Assembly (NCBI GenBank): GCA_016801845.1
Contig: CM028913.1
Location: 22,038,065-22,102,064 of the forward strand
Direction of reading: 5' to 3'
Origin: Polydactylus sextarius
Taxonomy: Eukaryota > Chordata > Actinopteri > Polynemidae
DNA length: 64,000 nt
Of this stretch, positions 48,101 to 60,665 are shown piece by piece. Within the stretch, counting starts at the first letter, position 1. Each line of letters opens with the position of its first letter. A program made the position numbers and the translations under genes. The notes below the pieces were generated by a model. The model made no database searches and was not told the origin of the DNA. It saw only the letters and a list, made by a program, of their open reading frames with translations.

Positions 48101-49926
48101 TACTTCAGGTAGCATCTGAGGCAACTCTACTCAACAACAATTAGAGTCTCTAAAACTCCTGAACATGAAGTTTAGGAGTTTTCTCTGTTGCAGCTGCATC
48201 AGTAGCATCAGTTTACAAAAGACTGAGGGTTTTTTCATTCCCAGCACTGACACACACCACCCTAATCTCATTTTCATCGCCCCACCCTTGATCAACCACC
48301 ACCACCAGTCAGTCTATCATTCACAGTTCAACCTCTGTCATACTTACTCTCTCCCATTTATATCATTTTTCATTATCACTGCCGTCATCCATCAAAGCAA
48401 CGTCTCTCTCGCTCCCTCTCTCTCTCGTTTTCTCTCGTTCTACAACTTTAAAATATTCACAGTCTTGTACAGTATTGACATTTTCTGGTCTTTGAAACAG
48501 TCTGCACCTCTGCCCCTCTGGCTGTGGTATTTTTCATTGACCAGAGATCAATTTCAAACGACATCTCCTCTGTCATTCATTTCTAAATGTTAATAATGGA
48601 ACAGTACTCACTTCATAAAGTTATTGCTTTTCATCCGAGTGCAGTCTATCGAATTTGGAGGACTTTAAAACTCCTACAAACCCGTGTCCTTATTTTTTAC
48701 GACTTCATTGTTCTCCAAAGTCCTGATTTAAAATGTAAAAACAGACCAAAAGGTGACAGAAAGAGAAGTATTGAATTAGGGCCGCCTGGCGCCACAGGCC
48801 ACTCTTAACCTTTTTTTTTTTTTTTTTTTACACTGTTTTTCCTTTGTCTACAACTCATCCTCAATTTCTCCTCTTAATTTCATCTCATCCTCTCGTTCTC
48901 CAGCATGAGCTGTGACTGGTTTCTACACAGGTCTTTATCGCCCCAAGTAGCGGCGCTGGTAAACCATTACCCACGCCTCTAGGGGACATGGGGATAGAAA
49001 TGGGAAAGTAAGAGTGAGAGAGTCTGGCAGGCGAGGGCCAAGCTCAGGACTGATGTTCAAGCAGAAAATAAATGAAATACAAGTGGCGGCCATTGTGGAA
49101 GCAGCTCGTGCCTCCCAGCATTTCGAGAAAAAGATAAGGCCTCGTCAGCAAGTGTTGTTGTCTTCTTTCCTGGGGAAAGGGAGGGAGGAAGGAAAGGTAC
49201 ATTTTCTCAACCGTCTGCTTGCGCCGACCTTTTGAATCGTCCTCCAGGCAGCGAGGGATCAACTGCCAGATTTGCCCAGGAGAGTTGGTAGATGAGTGGA
49301 CACTTGACAGACGAAGACGAAGGAAGATGAGCAGTTTTATGTGCCTCAGTCTTTTTGTCTTACCAGTTGGAAGCACCAAAACAACTTCTGTTATTGAATA
49401 GAAGAGGAAAAGGTATTCAAACTTTGCCAATTATCACGTTATGCAACCTCAGAAAAACAGATTATTTTGTGCTGCGTTCGAAATAACCCCCTAACTACAC
49501 ACAGCGACACTCTACAGTTTACGCATCAGTGCTGCAAATTTTGTTTTTAGACAATTGACCCTGAATCACGGTCATTTTGTGTCATCACCAACAGCTGTAA
49601 TGTCACACACCTGTAATTAGCATCACATAATGGGTCTGTTGTGAAAGAAGTTGTGTGTTTACGTCTACGCAGCTGTGCTGCTTGTTCAACTCATACTCAA
49701 CTCACTGTTCGAAAAAGAGAACGTCAAATTGGGTTGGACACCGTTAAACACCCTAATCTAAAGTTAATTTCAGAGGTCCTGTGGCCAACTGATTCGAGTG
49801 GAAGTGAAGCACTGAACAATATGAGTGCTGTTCGTTTGCTTTTAAATTTGACTCTTGTGATGTTCTGCTGTCAAACCTGAAATTCAACTAATTATGCTGA
49901 AAAATTAGTCATATTTTGTGTTTTTA

Positions 49927-49939
49927 CCACTAGGGGGCA
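49927..49939 (+). promoter_or_regulatory. CTCF-like motif, forward
   Basis: CCACTAGGGGGCA fits the core CTCF consensus CCASYAGRKGGCR at every position. It lies in the left arm of the foldback element and points inward. Binding is not shown by sequence alone. Confidence 0.5.
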
Positions 49940-50758
49940 ACTACCTTTCAACAAGCTAGATGGTGACTGATCAATTTTTTGTCCTTTTTAACTTGGGTGA
50001 GAGAGTTTTGACAGTTGGTGACAGTTTCTATTTCTATGTCTTTCTGCTTGTAGACAGAGAGCAAAGGACACTTCAGAAGACAATTGGGAATTCGTTGTAT
50101 CCCCCCAGAGGCTGACATGAGTACTACTACACCAAAAACAGAGCTAGATATGTCAGTTTCAGCTAGTTTTGCTAGTTGAAATAAAGTTGGAGTTCTATAT
50201 TGTTGGCTAGCTGCTCTGAGATGCAGCAATCCGCCTGTGGGATGAGGGAGTCTTTGAGTGATGTGTTCGTTGGACCACAAATCGGTGAAGCCAGACGCTG
50301 CACCAGCAGAGGTCAGAGGTCGGCATGGATTGGCCCGTCCGTCTCCCAACACTATAGCCTCTAAAATCAAACACTGATGGTTCAGCGTCGAGCTTCAGCC
50401 AACTCGTGGTCTGGACGATCAAATCTTCCACACATCACTCAAAGACTGCCTCCTACACAAGCCCGTTGTCCAAGTCCCACGGGTGGACTGCAGCGTTTCA
50501 GAGCAGCTAGCCAACAATGCAGTACTTCAGAGTTTTTCACAGTAAGAACATTAAAATGGACGGGTTTAAACTAAAAACCACGCTTTTTAGTTTGAACTAC
50601 TGTCAGTCTCCAGATGGTGATACAATAGGATCCTACTTATCTTCTCCTTGTGCTTGCTTTACTCTCATTCGTTGTCTTGTTTTGAATTTCTCATCAAATC
50701 TGAGCAACAGCCACAGAAACAAACATAAATTGCGCTGACCAAGTTTTTGAAAAATGTC

Positions 50759-50771
50759 TGCCCCCTAGTGG
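50759..50771 (-). promoter_or_regulatory. CTCF-like motif, reverse
   Basis: TGCCCCCTAGTGG is the reverse complement of CCACTAGGGGGCA, again a full match to the CTCF core. It lies in the right arm and faces the forward motif, giving a convergent pair about 830 bp apart. Confidence 0.5.
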
Positions 50772-53700
50772 TGAAAAAGTAGAACCCTATTTAGTTTTAC
50801 AACAAAACTTGCTTGAATTTCAGGTTGATCGAAGTTAAAAAGGAAAAAAAAATCTCTTGTATCTCAATGTCTCCATTAGTTTAGTGCCAAAAGAGCAGTC
50901 GACTAAGCCAAATTCAGACTCTAATAAGGATCATTCATTTTGTGGGAATAACAGTGGGAATACTTATATTTCTAAGTCTGAGCCGAACTGACACAGAAAT
51001 GATCCAGGATTAAGAAAAATATTTCCTGGATGAGTGTCACACCAGCTGTCCATCTGAACCACAGCCAGACTGACAGACTGACAGACTGACTGACAGAGGT
51101 GGCGTCTGCAGCTGCAGCCTTGAAAGTCACAAGTCACAAAAAAAAGAAAGACAAAAACCAGAAGAAATCCCTCACACTCTAGACCAGATCACTACCATAT
51201 GAGTGAAATTAGTGAGTCATTAAAAGAGATTAGTTCAGCTTTAACTGCCATGAATGCAAATGAATAATATAATAATTGCAAATGTATCTTTTTTTAGTCC
51301 ACTCCGTTAAAATTCATAAGATTTTCCTCAGTTAGACACTGATGAACTGGAGCTGGAAACGTTGCTGTTTCTCCATCTACAGAGGGACAGTTTTTGGTAG
51401 ATTTAGTTAAGATGAGTTCAACTCGCAATGAAAAGAAAATATGACTCAAATGAACCTTGTTCATAGTAGAACATTTAACAAATCCACCAGAGAGTTCGAA
51501 CATGTTTTCCACCTCTTTGCCAACTTTACAGGATGTTTGTTACCTGCAGTCTCCACTTACACTCAGCAGCCGTTTGTTACACAGCGAGGATAAGATCACC
51601 CCCGAGGCTCTAAAGGTTGGTCAGGGAGGTAATCAACCATGTGGTCAGGCTATAACCTCTACCGCAGACAGACATACTGGATAACCAACAGGCCCTGATT
51701 AATTTTTGTCTCCATTCAGCCTGTAAAGTGGGTAAAAAAAGAAAAAGAAAAAGAAAAGAAAGCACTTCACCAATGAGCCATGCATCACCATTAGCAGCTT
51801 GGTCAAAGTGCAAGCCCACAGTGTTGTTCTGCAGAACAAGCATGTCACAAGGCCTCCCCCAGGCCACGGCAATAAACTGCATTCAGCAAATGAAGATCTT
51901 CATAAATGAACAGGATGACAATCAAAAGGGAAATGTTTGCAACTGAGATATGAGGAGACTGTTGCTCCAGTGGTGAATGGCTGCAAATGGTTGTTGGTTG
52001 AGGTCCAGGGAGCTTAAAAAAGATTAAACGCGTGACAAAACAAAGCTGGGTTCTAGTTGTCATCCTTTTCCAAACTGTGGCTCGAGGGGTGTTACAGAAA
52101 TCCATAAACCTCTCTGCCCCCCCCCCCCATCCCCAGCTTCCTCTGGTCCCCTGTCGGCACTCAGCAGCACTTTATCAGCCAGTCATCACCCTCAGAGAGC
52201 ACATCACACGGCTCGGAGAGTCATGCTTTCTTCCTATAACGCAATTAGCCCACAGCTTTCATAACAGCAAATACAATATGGATAAGTGCTGCGCTTCGCT
52301 GCAGGTTCACAGGTCGTTTTATATCACCATCCGTCACGATCAATAGACAGGGTAAGTGAAATATACTGTATGTATCAGTTAAATTGCTCAGATCAGCATG
52401 ATATCGGAGTTTGAAAAGAAAAAAAAAAAAACATAATTCATGACTTTTTCTGCTTATCTAAATGCACAGACTCTATTCATGATACATGAAAATAAAGGAG
52501 AGATGATAAAACGTTTCAATGATCAAATCCAACTCAGGTGCAGCTCTCATCTCGTGACAGTTTCCAATGCAATAAAAACCTCTGCATGGTTGTCCTACAT
52601 TCGCTGCCCGCGGGGCATTCACATTCCTGCGTAAAGCTCGGTTTCGCCGCAGCGTCCAGGCCTTCAGGGCTTCATCCCAGTTAGCTGTTCCCCTGAGCCA
52701 GATGAGGAAAACACATTGTCCTCTGTCATGACAGTGCAACTATATAATAAACTGTTTTCTTTTTCGTCTTTTTTTTTTTTTTATCCATTGAATGAACGTA
52801 GGATCTTAGGCTTGATGCTGTCCTGTCTCTGCTGGGATCTTAAAACATTAACTTGGTCTCAGCCTTGACCTACTCTTTGTCCTGCGATTCGACACCCCAG
52901 GAGGGAGATAAAATAGGATGAATTAATGGGGTTCCATTAATTTATTACATATGTTCACCTCCCTTTAGCTTTTCTAAGTGAAAAGCTAAATTTAACAGTG
53001 GAAAGATTATCTGTCTGATGTGTTTTCCTGCTCTTTTTCTTGATTTATTTGAGGAATAAAATTATTAAAGAGGTTGAAAAAATGAATGAGTGAATAAATA
53101 AATGAATGAATGGATAGATATTTCATTCTTTTTTTTCAGGATGGCACTGTGAATCATACCCAGGTAATGAGACCTGAAATAGGTTTTTTTTTTTTTTCAT
53201 TGGACACAGGCAGGGGCAGCTTTGTGGCAGCAGATAGTTTTCTGATTAGATTTTCATTTGCTCCTTGTTATCAATGACTGATCCCATTAACATGTCAGCA
53301 AGGCGGGCGACATGCCCTCCTGGTAAAAAAAAAAAAAAGGAAAGGTTTCCAGGGGACGGAGGGAGCAACTGGCATAATAACAACAGCACACACGCCGCGG
53401 TTTTGGTTTGTGGTCATCTGTCTTGACATGAAGCTAATGAGCTGGTCACAAGGGGAAATGAACGGCAGTTGGCAAACGCTGACATGCATGAGAATTATTT
53501 ATTAAAATATATATTTAAAAAAAAAACATATTGCAAGTACACCCCTGCAAGTACGTGAAAGATATTTGTAGTTTCTAAAGCTCCACTCAAAGTCAACATT
53601 GTAGTGATTTAATTGTATGGCTCTGGGCGAACTGTATCCCTGGATATTAGAGTCAACAGCGATAAATCAGCATAATAAGCCATTCAAGCAAAACAACCCT

Positions 53701-54554
53701 ATATACAATCTGCTTGTTCCCTCCCTTCACAGTGACACGACATGCAAACACACACACGCACACACGCACATGCGCCTAATCTTGAAATTCGTGTCACTGC
53801 GATGTCTACAGATGCAGTTTAAATGGCCTTGAGCGTGCTTTTTTTTTTAATTACGCCGCTTGTTTAAAACAGTCTTCACCAGTGCCATCAGCAAAGTCGT
53901 CCACCCACACTATCCCTCCCAAAACACTTACGTCCAAGTCTACTCTGCCAGCTTTTTTTTTTTTTTTTTTCCTTTCCTTTCCCCGGTGGATGTCAGCGCA
54001 GTTACACTTCTCCCGTAACGACAAAGAGAATGAACGATGGCGTTGAGGCCATGTGGCGGCGTGAAGAAGGGTGGGAAGAGATTGTGTCCACTCAACGTCG
54101 CCAGAGAACTTTAGTGGCTGATGGATGGACAGGTGCCAAGCTCAGCTCAAGACGAGGCCACAGTCTAGTGTCGGACAGATAAATCAGAGCGAGACACTGA
54201 TAGGCCGCAGAGTCATCATAATGACAGGCGGGCAGCAGCCAAAGGCAGGAGGCTGCCGTTACGCCCAGCCCAGAGGTGTAATGTGCTTGTGATTAACTGT
54301 CAATCCTCCTCAGTTTGGTGCACAGACGTTCTATCTCAATAAGAACCACTCATCATGGTGACAGCTACTGTAGCCTTGACCTTGGCCTCCACCGAATGAG
54401 CAGCAGGCTTTTCCTGTGCATTTACACGGATGAGAGCAATCAAACACAACAATTACAAATTACTGCTGCTCTGTTTTATTTGACAAATTTTATCACTGTA
54501 TGGTACTATATCAATTCTTTGGACGACAATATAATATTTGTCGTCACAATTTGA

Positions 54555-55170
54555 TTTGATTCAGGGTCCAGAGATCGATATTAGACGATATCATATATCT
54601 ATTAAACACAATCAGTTCATAGCAACTAAAATATGAAAAATCGACAAAAATATGAAAAACTCCAATCTATTGTTTTTATTTTTGTTTAAAAAAAAAAAAA
54701 GAATCAAACTAGACATTGTGTAGTTGATCCAGCTGTGATAATCTCAGTTTGAGTGAAAAATAACTGGTCAAAGCTGCAGGTATCTGACACGTTACATGTT
54801 AACATTAGCTTAGCGCTTCACACTAGCAGGTGCCCAGACAGGTTGGTCATTTTGTTTTGTTTGTCCGTGTCTTTTTGTCTTTTCTCTGAAGTACTTCCAT
54901 ACCACCGATTTAACCCTGAGAGGCGACTAAACGCCCTCATCATCTTTTTCTCGGCTACTTGCCGTGACCTGCCTGGTGCTAGGGTACTAGCATTAGCATT
55001 AGCATTGTTCAAATGTTTAGGAAGGAGCAGTAGGAGGTGGAGCTTGGACGGAAACATGTGTCATGGGAATTTATTTTACATATGACTTCATGGGTCCATG
55101 TTTTCACTTTGCATCTATAATATCGGATCATTAATCGTTGAATTGATGGATCGTTACACCTTTACCAGCT
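54555..55170. mobile_element. probable hAT-like remnant
   Basis: The right end read inward gives GGTGTAACGATCCATCAATT, CAACGATTAATGATCCGATA, a texture typical of fish hAT ends ('GGTGTAACGATCGAT...'). The left end CAGAGATCGATATTAGACGA may be its decayed partner. Inside are GCATTAGCATTAGCATTG repeats and open frames on both strands that resemble nothing I know. Low certainty on the left border. Confidence 0.35.
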
Positions 55171-55946
55171 TCTGCTGAGTCCTTTTCCGAACGTGCAGAT
55201 GGATGTAAACATGACAGTTAGCGCATCACGGCTAACTCACAGCCCTGATGCTTGTGTCAAAAACTTGTCTGCTGCCTTAAGGCCTCTCGCCCCAGAGACT
55301 TTTTTCTTTCGAGATAGAAACAAAACAAGAGAGAGAGAGCGAAAAAAACGATGTCAAGGTTAGTTTTGATAATCCAACGACCTCTCACTCAAACGTTTTC
55401 ACTGGAACTGAAGGTAAAAAACTGTTGACAGGAACATTGTGAGGAAGTAACAACAGCGTCAACTGCAAAAACAAGTTTTTAACATTTATTTTTCTTCACA
55501 GTGGCTCCTCACACAGAAATCCTATTTACCTCTATTGTATGTAGGCTGAAGGCAAAACACATGAACAGTTTTTTTTTTCCCGTAAACTGTGAATTCTGTT
55601 TCTCAAGGTCAAGACCGGCTCCTTATTAAATGTTTATTTTATATTATGAGAATTATTGTTCTCCTTGCTCTCTGTCTCTCACATATGAAGACGAGAATAA
55701 ACATCAGCCTCCTACTGTTACTTTATATGTGCAACTGTCTCAACTAAATGGGACGCAGAGACAATTAAATACAGACCGTTTTGTTTTAATCAATATTAAA
55801 TAAACACATAAATAATGCAGCTATGAAATGAATCCTGAAATAAATACAGTAGGTAATAAATGGAGGAAAATCTAAATAAATTCAACTATAAATATATAAT
55901 GAGTCAATAAATAAATAAATAGCCATTTAGATAGCTAGATAGATAG

Positions 55947-56160
<214 letters not shown>

Positions 56161-58467
56161 TGAGTAAACAAATGTGATCTATATTTATAAGTTTGTAGTT
56201 CATTTGTTTTTATAGCTTAATGTATTTTCTTAATATTAATTCAAATGACAGTCACAGTCTGCTGGTTCTTGCATATGCAAAGACGGTGAATATTCACACA
56301 ATCATACATTCTTGAGACATTTTATGCAAATGAACAGACACTGTTGAGTCGAGTCTGAGCTCATAAGCTTATGAGAAATGTCTGTTTGAAAACAAACACC
56401 TGCCAAACGTCTGGATCGCTCAGCAACATCACGACTAATTACACAATACATCTGCATTTACATTTAATGCTAGATGTAAAAAATATCAAACATAGAAGCA
56501 AAAACATCTGCAGTCGTCCGGAGTGTCGGCGTCCACCTGTGACCATCACCTGTTGTTATCCATCACTGCTCTGCTCTGTTGCAAACTCACGTTTGAATAA
56601 AACTCAAAAAGCCAAACCAGGTTCAGATTCACTGTTTTTCTGTCTTCTGTCATGAATGTGCTTCCTGTTTCCCTGTGCTTTTCTTCCTTGGTTTTAGTTT
56701 AACCTCCCATCGATTGCTACCTATGCTGCTGAGAGCACAGTGATTTTTTTGTATTATTTTTTTTTTTCCCGGCTCTTTGTGGTGCCTGTCTGTGGTGTGA
56801 CATCCTTGTCCTGACAAAGAGTCTAGAAGAGAAGAAGAAAAACCTTCGGAAGAAAAAAAAAAAGGGGGAAAAAAAGACAGAAATGCAGCAAGGCAGGAGA
56901 GCTCGCCGCTCGTCGAGCCCTTTGTTTTTAACACACTGCCTCAGGTGTGTGCAACAATACAAACTAAATACAATGGAGAGTGATTAAACCAGACACAAGA
57001 AAAACAAATCTGGACTCATGACTTTTCTTTTTTGCTTTCTTCTCTTAGTAGTCTGCTGTCCCTCGTTTTCTCTAATACCTCTCTTCCAGGATTAAATTCA
57101 GTTTTGTTGTCTTCTCTTTCTCTTCTCTCCCTCGACCTTGAGGGAATTAATTAAAACCGGTCACACATGATGAACCAGACATGGGTCAGTACAGGGATCT
57201 TTCTGTTTCCAGCTCCTCGGACCAGAGCCGGGCCACATTCACGTTCAACAAAACGGTTATTTACTTCATCTGCATTTTGATGATGCAGAGTGTCCTTGTA
57301 AATGGCCCGTGGAGAAATAAGAAAACAATCACTCTCTGCACATGAGTATATTACATTCCTCTTGTAGCGTCAGTGTCCTGATGATCCATTTTCTGTTGTC
57401 AGTGCGCCATGAGGGAATTTCATGCACACCAAGTTTGCAAAGTGATACATTTGCAAAATGTTGTTGCAGCCATCTCTAGGATTTTTATTCTCTTACAAAA
57501 CTCACTTTAAAATAATCAATAAATCACAGCACAAAACCCCTTTTTCTCCCAGACTCTCCTACTTTTTAAATCTCCACAGACAACCCAGACTTCACTTCTC
57601 CTCGTTGTCTGCCAGGGCTTTTATCTGCACCTCTTGCTTAAAAAGGATCAGAAACTGTCAACTGCCAAACTCTGAAGAGCAGCAGCATGGCCATTAGGCA
57701 ACCGTGGAGACTAGTGTGCTCGCTTTCAGAGGGTTTTGCAAGAGAGCAGCTCTGAAAAGCTCTGCCAAGCCCCAGCCTAGGGGAGCTCCTGCAAGCTCCC
57801 GGCCCTATTTCTGCTTCTACATCCAGGCTGCCGCTCATCAGCCAGTCTGTCTGCAGTCAACAATAGAGCCAGATGGACAGAGACCCGAGGATCCACCGGC
57901 TGCGCTTTGCTGTACATGCAGCCAAGTAGTATAGTGCTCAGAAATAACTTTGTTAAAGCCATGAAGACCTTTAGTTTACCAGACTTGGACAGGTGCACAA
58001 GCAGAGATCTGCATGGTGCATCTACTGTTCTGTTTTCTTACCTCCTCTTTCATCTACAGAGAGGTTTGCTGAGCTGCTTTTTTCAGTCCACACACACACA
58101 CACACATATGTGCTTCTTTAGTTTCTCAGCATGACCCTTATTCACACCTGCCTCAGTCCACCGAGGACGAAAATCCCCTCATGGTCCGGCTGAGGAAAGC
58201 TATATATTCTCCATCCAGATTTTTTTGTTTTCCCCTCAGCCAGCCTGGGGACCACAGAGGACGTTTTCCAGGACTTCTCCAGGACATTGATCAAACTATC
58301 TAAAGATAAGGGCGTAAGAGAGGACAGGGAGATTGTAAAACCTCCCGAGGCACATTTGTGAAATCTGCTGCACTATTTCTTACTCAGTGTACATCAATCT
58401 CAAGAGAAGAAGTCCAGTATTTTACAATCACATAAAGCAGCAACATGTTTATATTTTTATACACAGA

Positions 58468-58704
58468 TCCATCCATCCATGAGCTGTGCCACTTATTCTT
58501 TGAGTGTTGAGAGCCGCAGTCGATCCTGGCTGACGGAGGCTGAGAGACAGGGTGCAGCTTCAACAGGTCCCCAGTCCATCACAGGAGAAAATAACCATTC
58601 ATCCTCATGTTCACAAGCAATATAAAGTCACAGAGACGGCAGGTTCAAACCCACAACTATTCACCTGTGACGGTAACCACTGCACCACCGTGCTGCTGCC
58701 AAAT
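58468..58704 (+). repeat. common teleost dispersed repeat, degenerate
   Basis: Begins ATCCATCCATCCATGAGCTG, continues ACAGGTCCCCAGTCCATCAC, AACCATTCATCCTCATGTTC, AATATAAAGTCACAG, GGCAGGTTCAAACCC, and ends CACTGCACCACCGTGCTGCT. The order (CCATCCAT..., 'GGTCGCCAGTCCATC', 'AACCATTCACACTCAC', 'AATTTAGAGTCA', 'CACTGCGCCACCGTGCTGCC') is that of a very abundant fish repeat. Its class is unknown to me. Confidence 0.65.
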
Positions 58705-59317
58705 AATTTGCAGTTTTCTGGTGATACAAAATGCCATTTGAAAACAGAGTTAAACTGTTTATTCAAAATTTCTCAAGTCTGACTTTAACCAAAATTATTA
58801 TTTGTAGTTACACAGAAATGGTGGAGTGAGGACTGATCTTTATGATTGTTGTGGTGAACGATGCACATCAATCTATTTCCTCCTTCAGTTTAACAGACAG
58901 TAAAGACTCAGAGCTGAAAGTTTGCCCAGTATTTGTCATGTTGACACCTACTCTACAAACACAAATTGATTTGGACACCGTTTATACCGTCATCACAACA
59001 GGACTCACAACATCATCAAGAAACCCACCCACACAGGTCACAAACTGTTTGTCCCATCAGGTAAAAGATTCAGGACCATCAACTCATCCACCGCATAAAC
59101 TTTACTATGTGTATTTATTATATTGTATTTTTCTATTTATGAATACTTCTTGCTGCCAAACAAAGTGCATTGTATTCTGATACAAAGACCATGACAGTCT
59201 CTTGTCTCTTTTCTTATCTTAAAGGTACTTGATCCTTGATACTATAAAATAATAGACAGAGCGTGACTCAGCCAACAGACTGATAATTTCTGCTTAAATT
59301 CATGATTTATGGCCAAA

Positions 59318-59625
59318 ACAGTGTCATTTGCAGTCACAGCGACCTTTGACCAAAAAGTAATCAGTTTATCTTTGAGTCCACATAAAAGTTTGTGCCAAAT
59401 TTGAAGATATAGATCTTGACCTTTTATGAGGTCATAATGACCTTTAACCGTTAGGTTTCAGCTTCCAAAATCTAATCAATTCATCCTTGAGTGAGTCCAA
59501 GTGAATATTTCTATCAAATTTAAAAGAATTCATTGAGATATCACGCTCCCAAGAACGGGACAAACAGACAGGCAACCTGACAACATTACACTTCAGGCTA
59601 CAGCTGTTGTCAACACAGAGGCATG
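59318..59625 (+). repeat. dispersed repeat, copy 3
   Basis: Carries CAGTCACAGCGACCTTTGAC, CAGTTTATCTTTGAGTCCAC, TTTGTGCCAAATTTGAAG, TAATCAATTCATCCTTGAGT, GATATCACGCTCCCAAGAAC, GGGACAAACAGACAGGCAAC and a closing CTACAGCTGTTGTC. It is the most complete of the three copies in the window and lies in the same orientation as the others. Confidence 0.65.
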
Positions 59626-60621
59626 AAAATATGTGAACATGTGAGTAGAATTAAGTACAGAGAATTAGTGTTTAATCTGTAAACAAGAAGAGTGTCGTAT
59701 AAAAGTAAAAATGTAAAAGGTTCTCGTTGCCAAATCGTCTAATACTTCTGTTTGGAGCCTCACACAGTGTGTTTAAACTGATGCAAGTCTGATTTAGACC
59801 AGGATTTGTCTGTGCAGAATGTAAACAACAGATATCAAAGTCCTTCTCTAACTGTTTAGCAGAAATAAAGCCCCCCTACTTAAAGAGATCCCGTTTCTCT
59901 GGCTTAGATAAAACGACAGGTCTATCAGCAACGCTGCAAAAATAGATGTCGGCCAAAATAAGGGCTGAAACAATAGTTTGTTTAAAATACAGACACAAGT
60001 TTCTCTAAAAGCTTAATGAGCTTTTTTTGGATGGAGATCTGGCACAATTGCTCGTGATTTACCCATCAACTTTTGTAGATTATAATGAAAACAGATTCCT
60101 GTTTCCTCAGGGGTTTGGTACCATATGCTCAGGTATCACTTTACTTCCACTCAGAGCATAATAAACACCAACTGTACACAGTCCTGACAAAAATCCTTCA
60201 GTTAAACTGTCCCTCATATCTCTCTGACCACTAACTGAGGATGGAGGATGATCCTCAGCCCACATGATCCTTCTGCTGAAATCAGCTCGACTTTGTAATC
60301 AAAAAATAGCAGCAGTCCCAAAGTAGACGACTCACTAATAAACCAAAGCAAAGTTTTCCCAACCATCTGCTCGCTGGTGCGCGGCCTGAAAAACAAAGAA
60401 GAGGCAGACTGTACATTTGTGTGTAATGCTGCAACCTGCTGAGCCTCTGAGGGCGAGAGGTCTCCATGATGAGATAGAACTGAGCTGAGCCACTGGGGGG
60501 GAAGGAGAAAAAAAGCATTAAAGACGAGTCTTTGAACTGAGAACTGGGCTAAACCTTCACGCTTAAGACGTCAGAGATTTACAGCTGCACTGTAAACAAC
60601 CAGGCTGCATTCTGCATCCGT

Positions 60622-60665
<44 letters not shown>
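60622..60665. repeat. (CA)15(TA)7 compound microsatellite
   Basis: A CA tract that passes directly into a TA tract. Confidence 0.97.

Larger units (their letters stand above)
49874..50826. mobile_element. 953-bp foldback (inverted-repeat) element with CTCF-like motifs
   Basis: The two halves are inverted copies. Outer ends AACCTGAAATTCAA and TTGAATTTCAGGTT are exact complements. Next inward, ACCACTAGGGGGCA pairs with TGCCCCCTAGTGGT. Further in, TTGTTGGCTAGCTGCTCTGA (50200) pairs with TCAGAGCAGCTAGCCAACAA (ending 50517), and AGTCTTTGAGTGATGTG with CACATCACTCAAAGACT. The arms nearly meet at about 50.30-50.39 kb. There is no coding capacity and no clear target duplication, so the exact ends and class are open. 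Frames here are chance. Confidence 0.8.

Noticed and set aside
48165..48593. 142-codon plus-strand frame.
   Set aside because: T-rich and TC-rich low-complexity sequence giving Phe/Ser/Leu-rich residues; no domain and no splice context.
51060..51100. GACAGACTGACAGACTGAC short tandem array.
   Set aside because: Only a few units; ordinary microsatellite with no sign of function.
53515..53660. Minus-strand frame reading YNVDFEWSFRNY, similar to the DDFxW motif expected in exon 2 of the MAM domain.
   Set aside because: No cysteines upstream in frame, no plausible donor leaving a split Gly codon, and the surrounding residues do not resemble a MAM domain. Taken as chance.
54753..55085. 110-codon plus-strand frame and 79-codon minus-strand frame.
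   Set aside because: No recognisable domain; they lie inside a probable hAT-like remnant and have no splice context. A transposase origin could not be supported.
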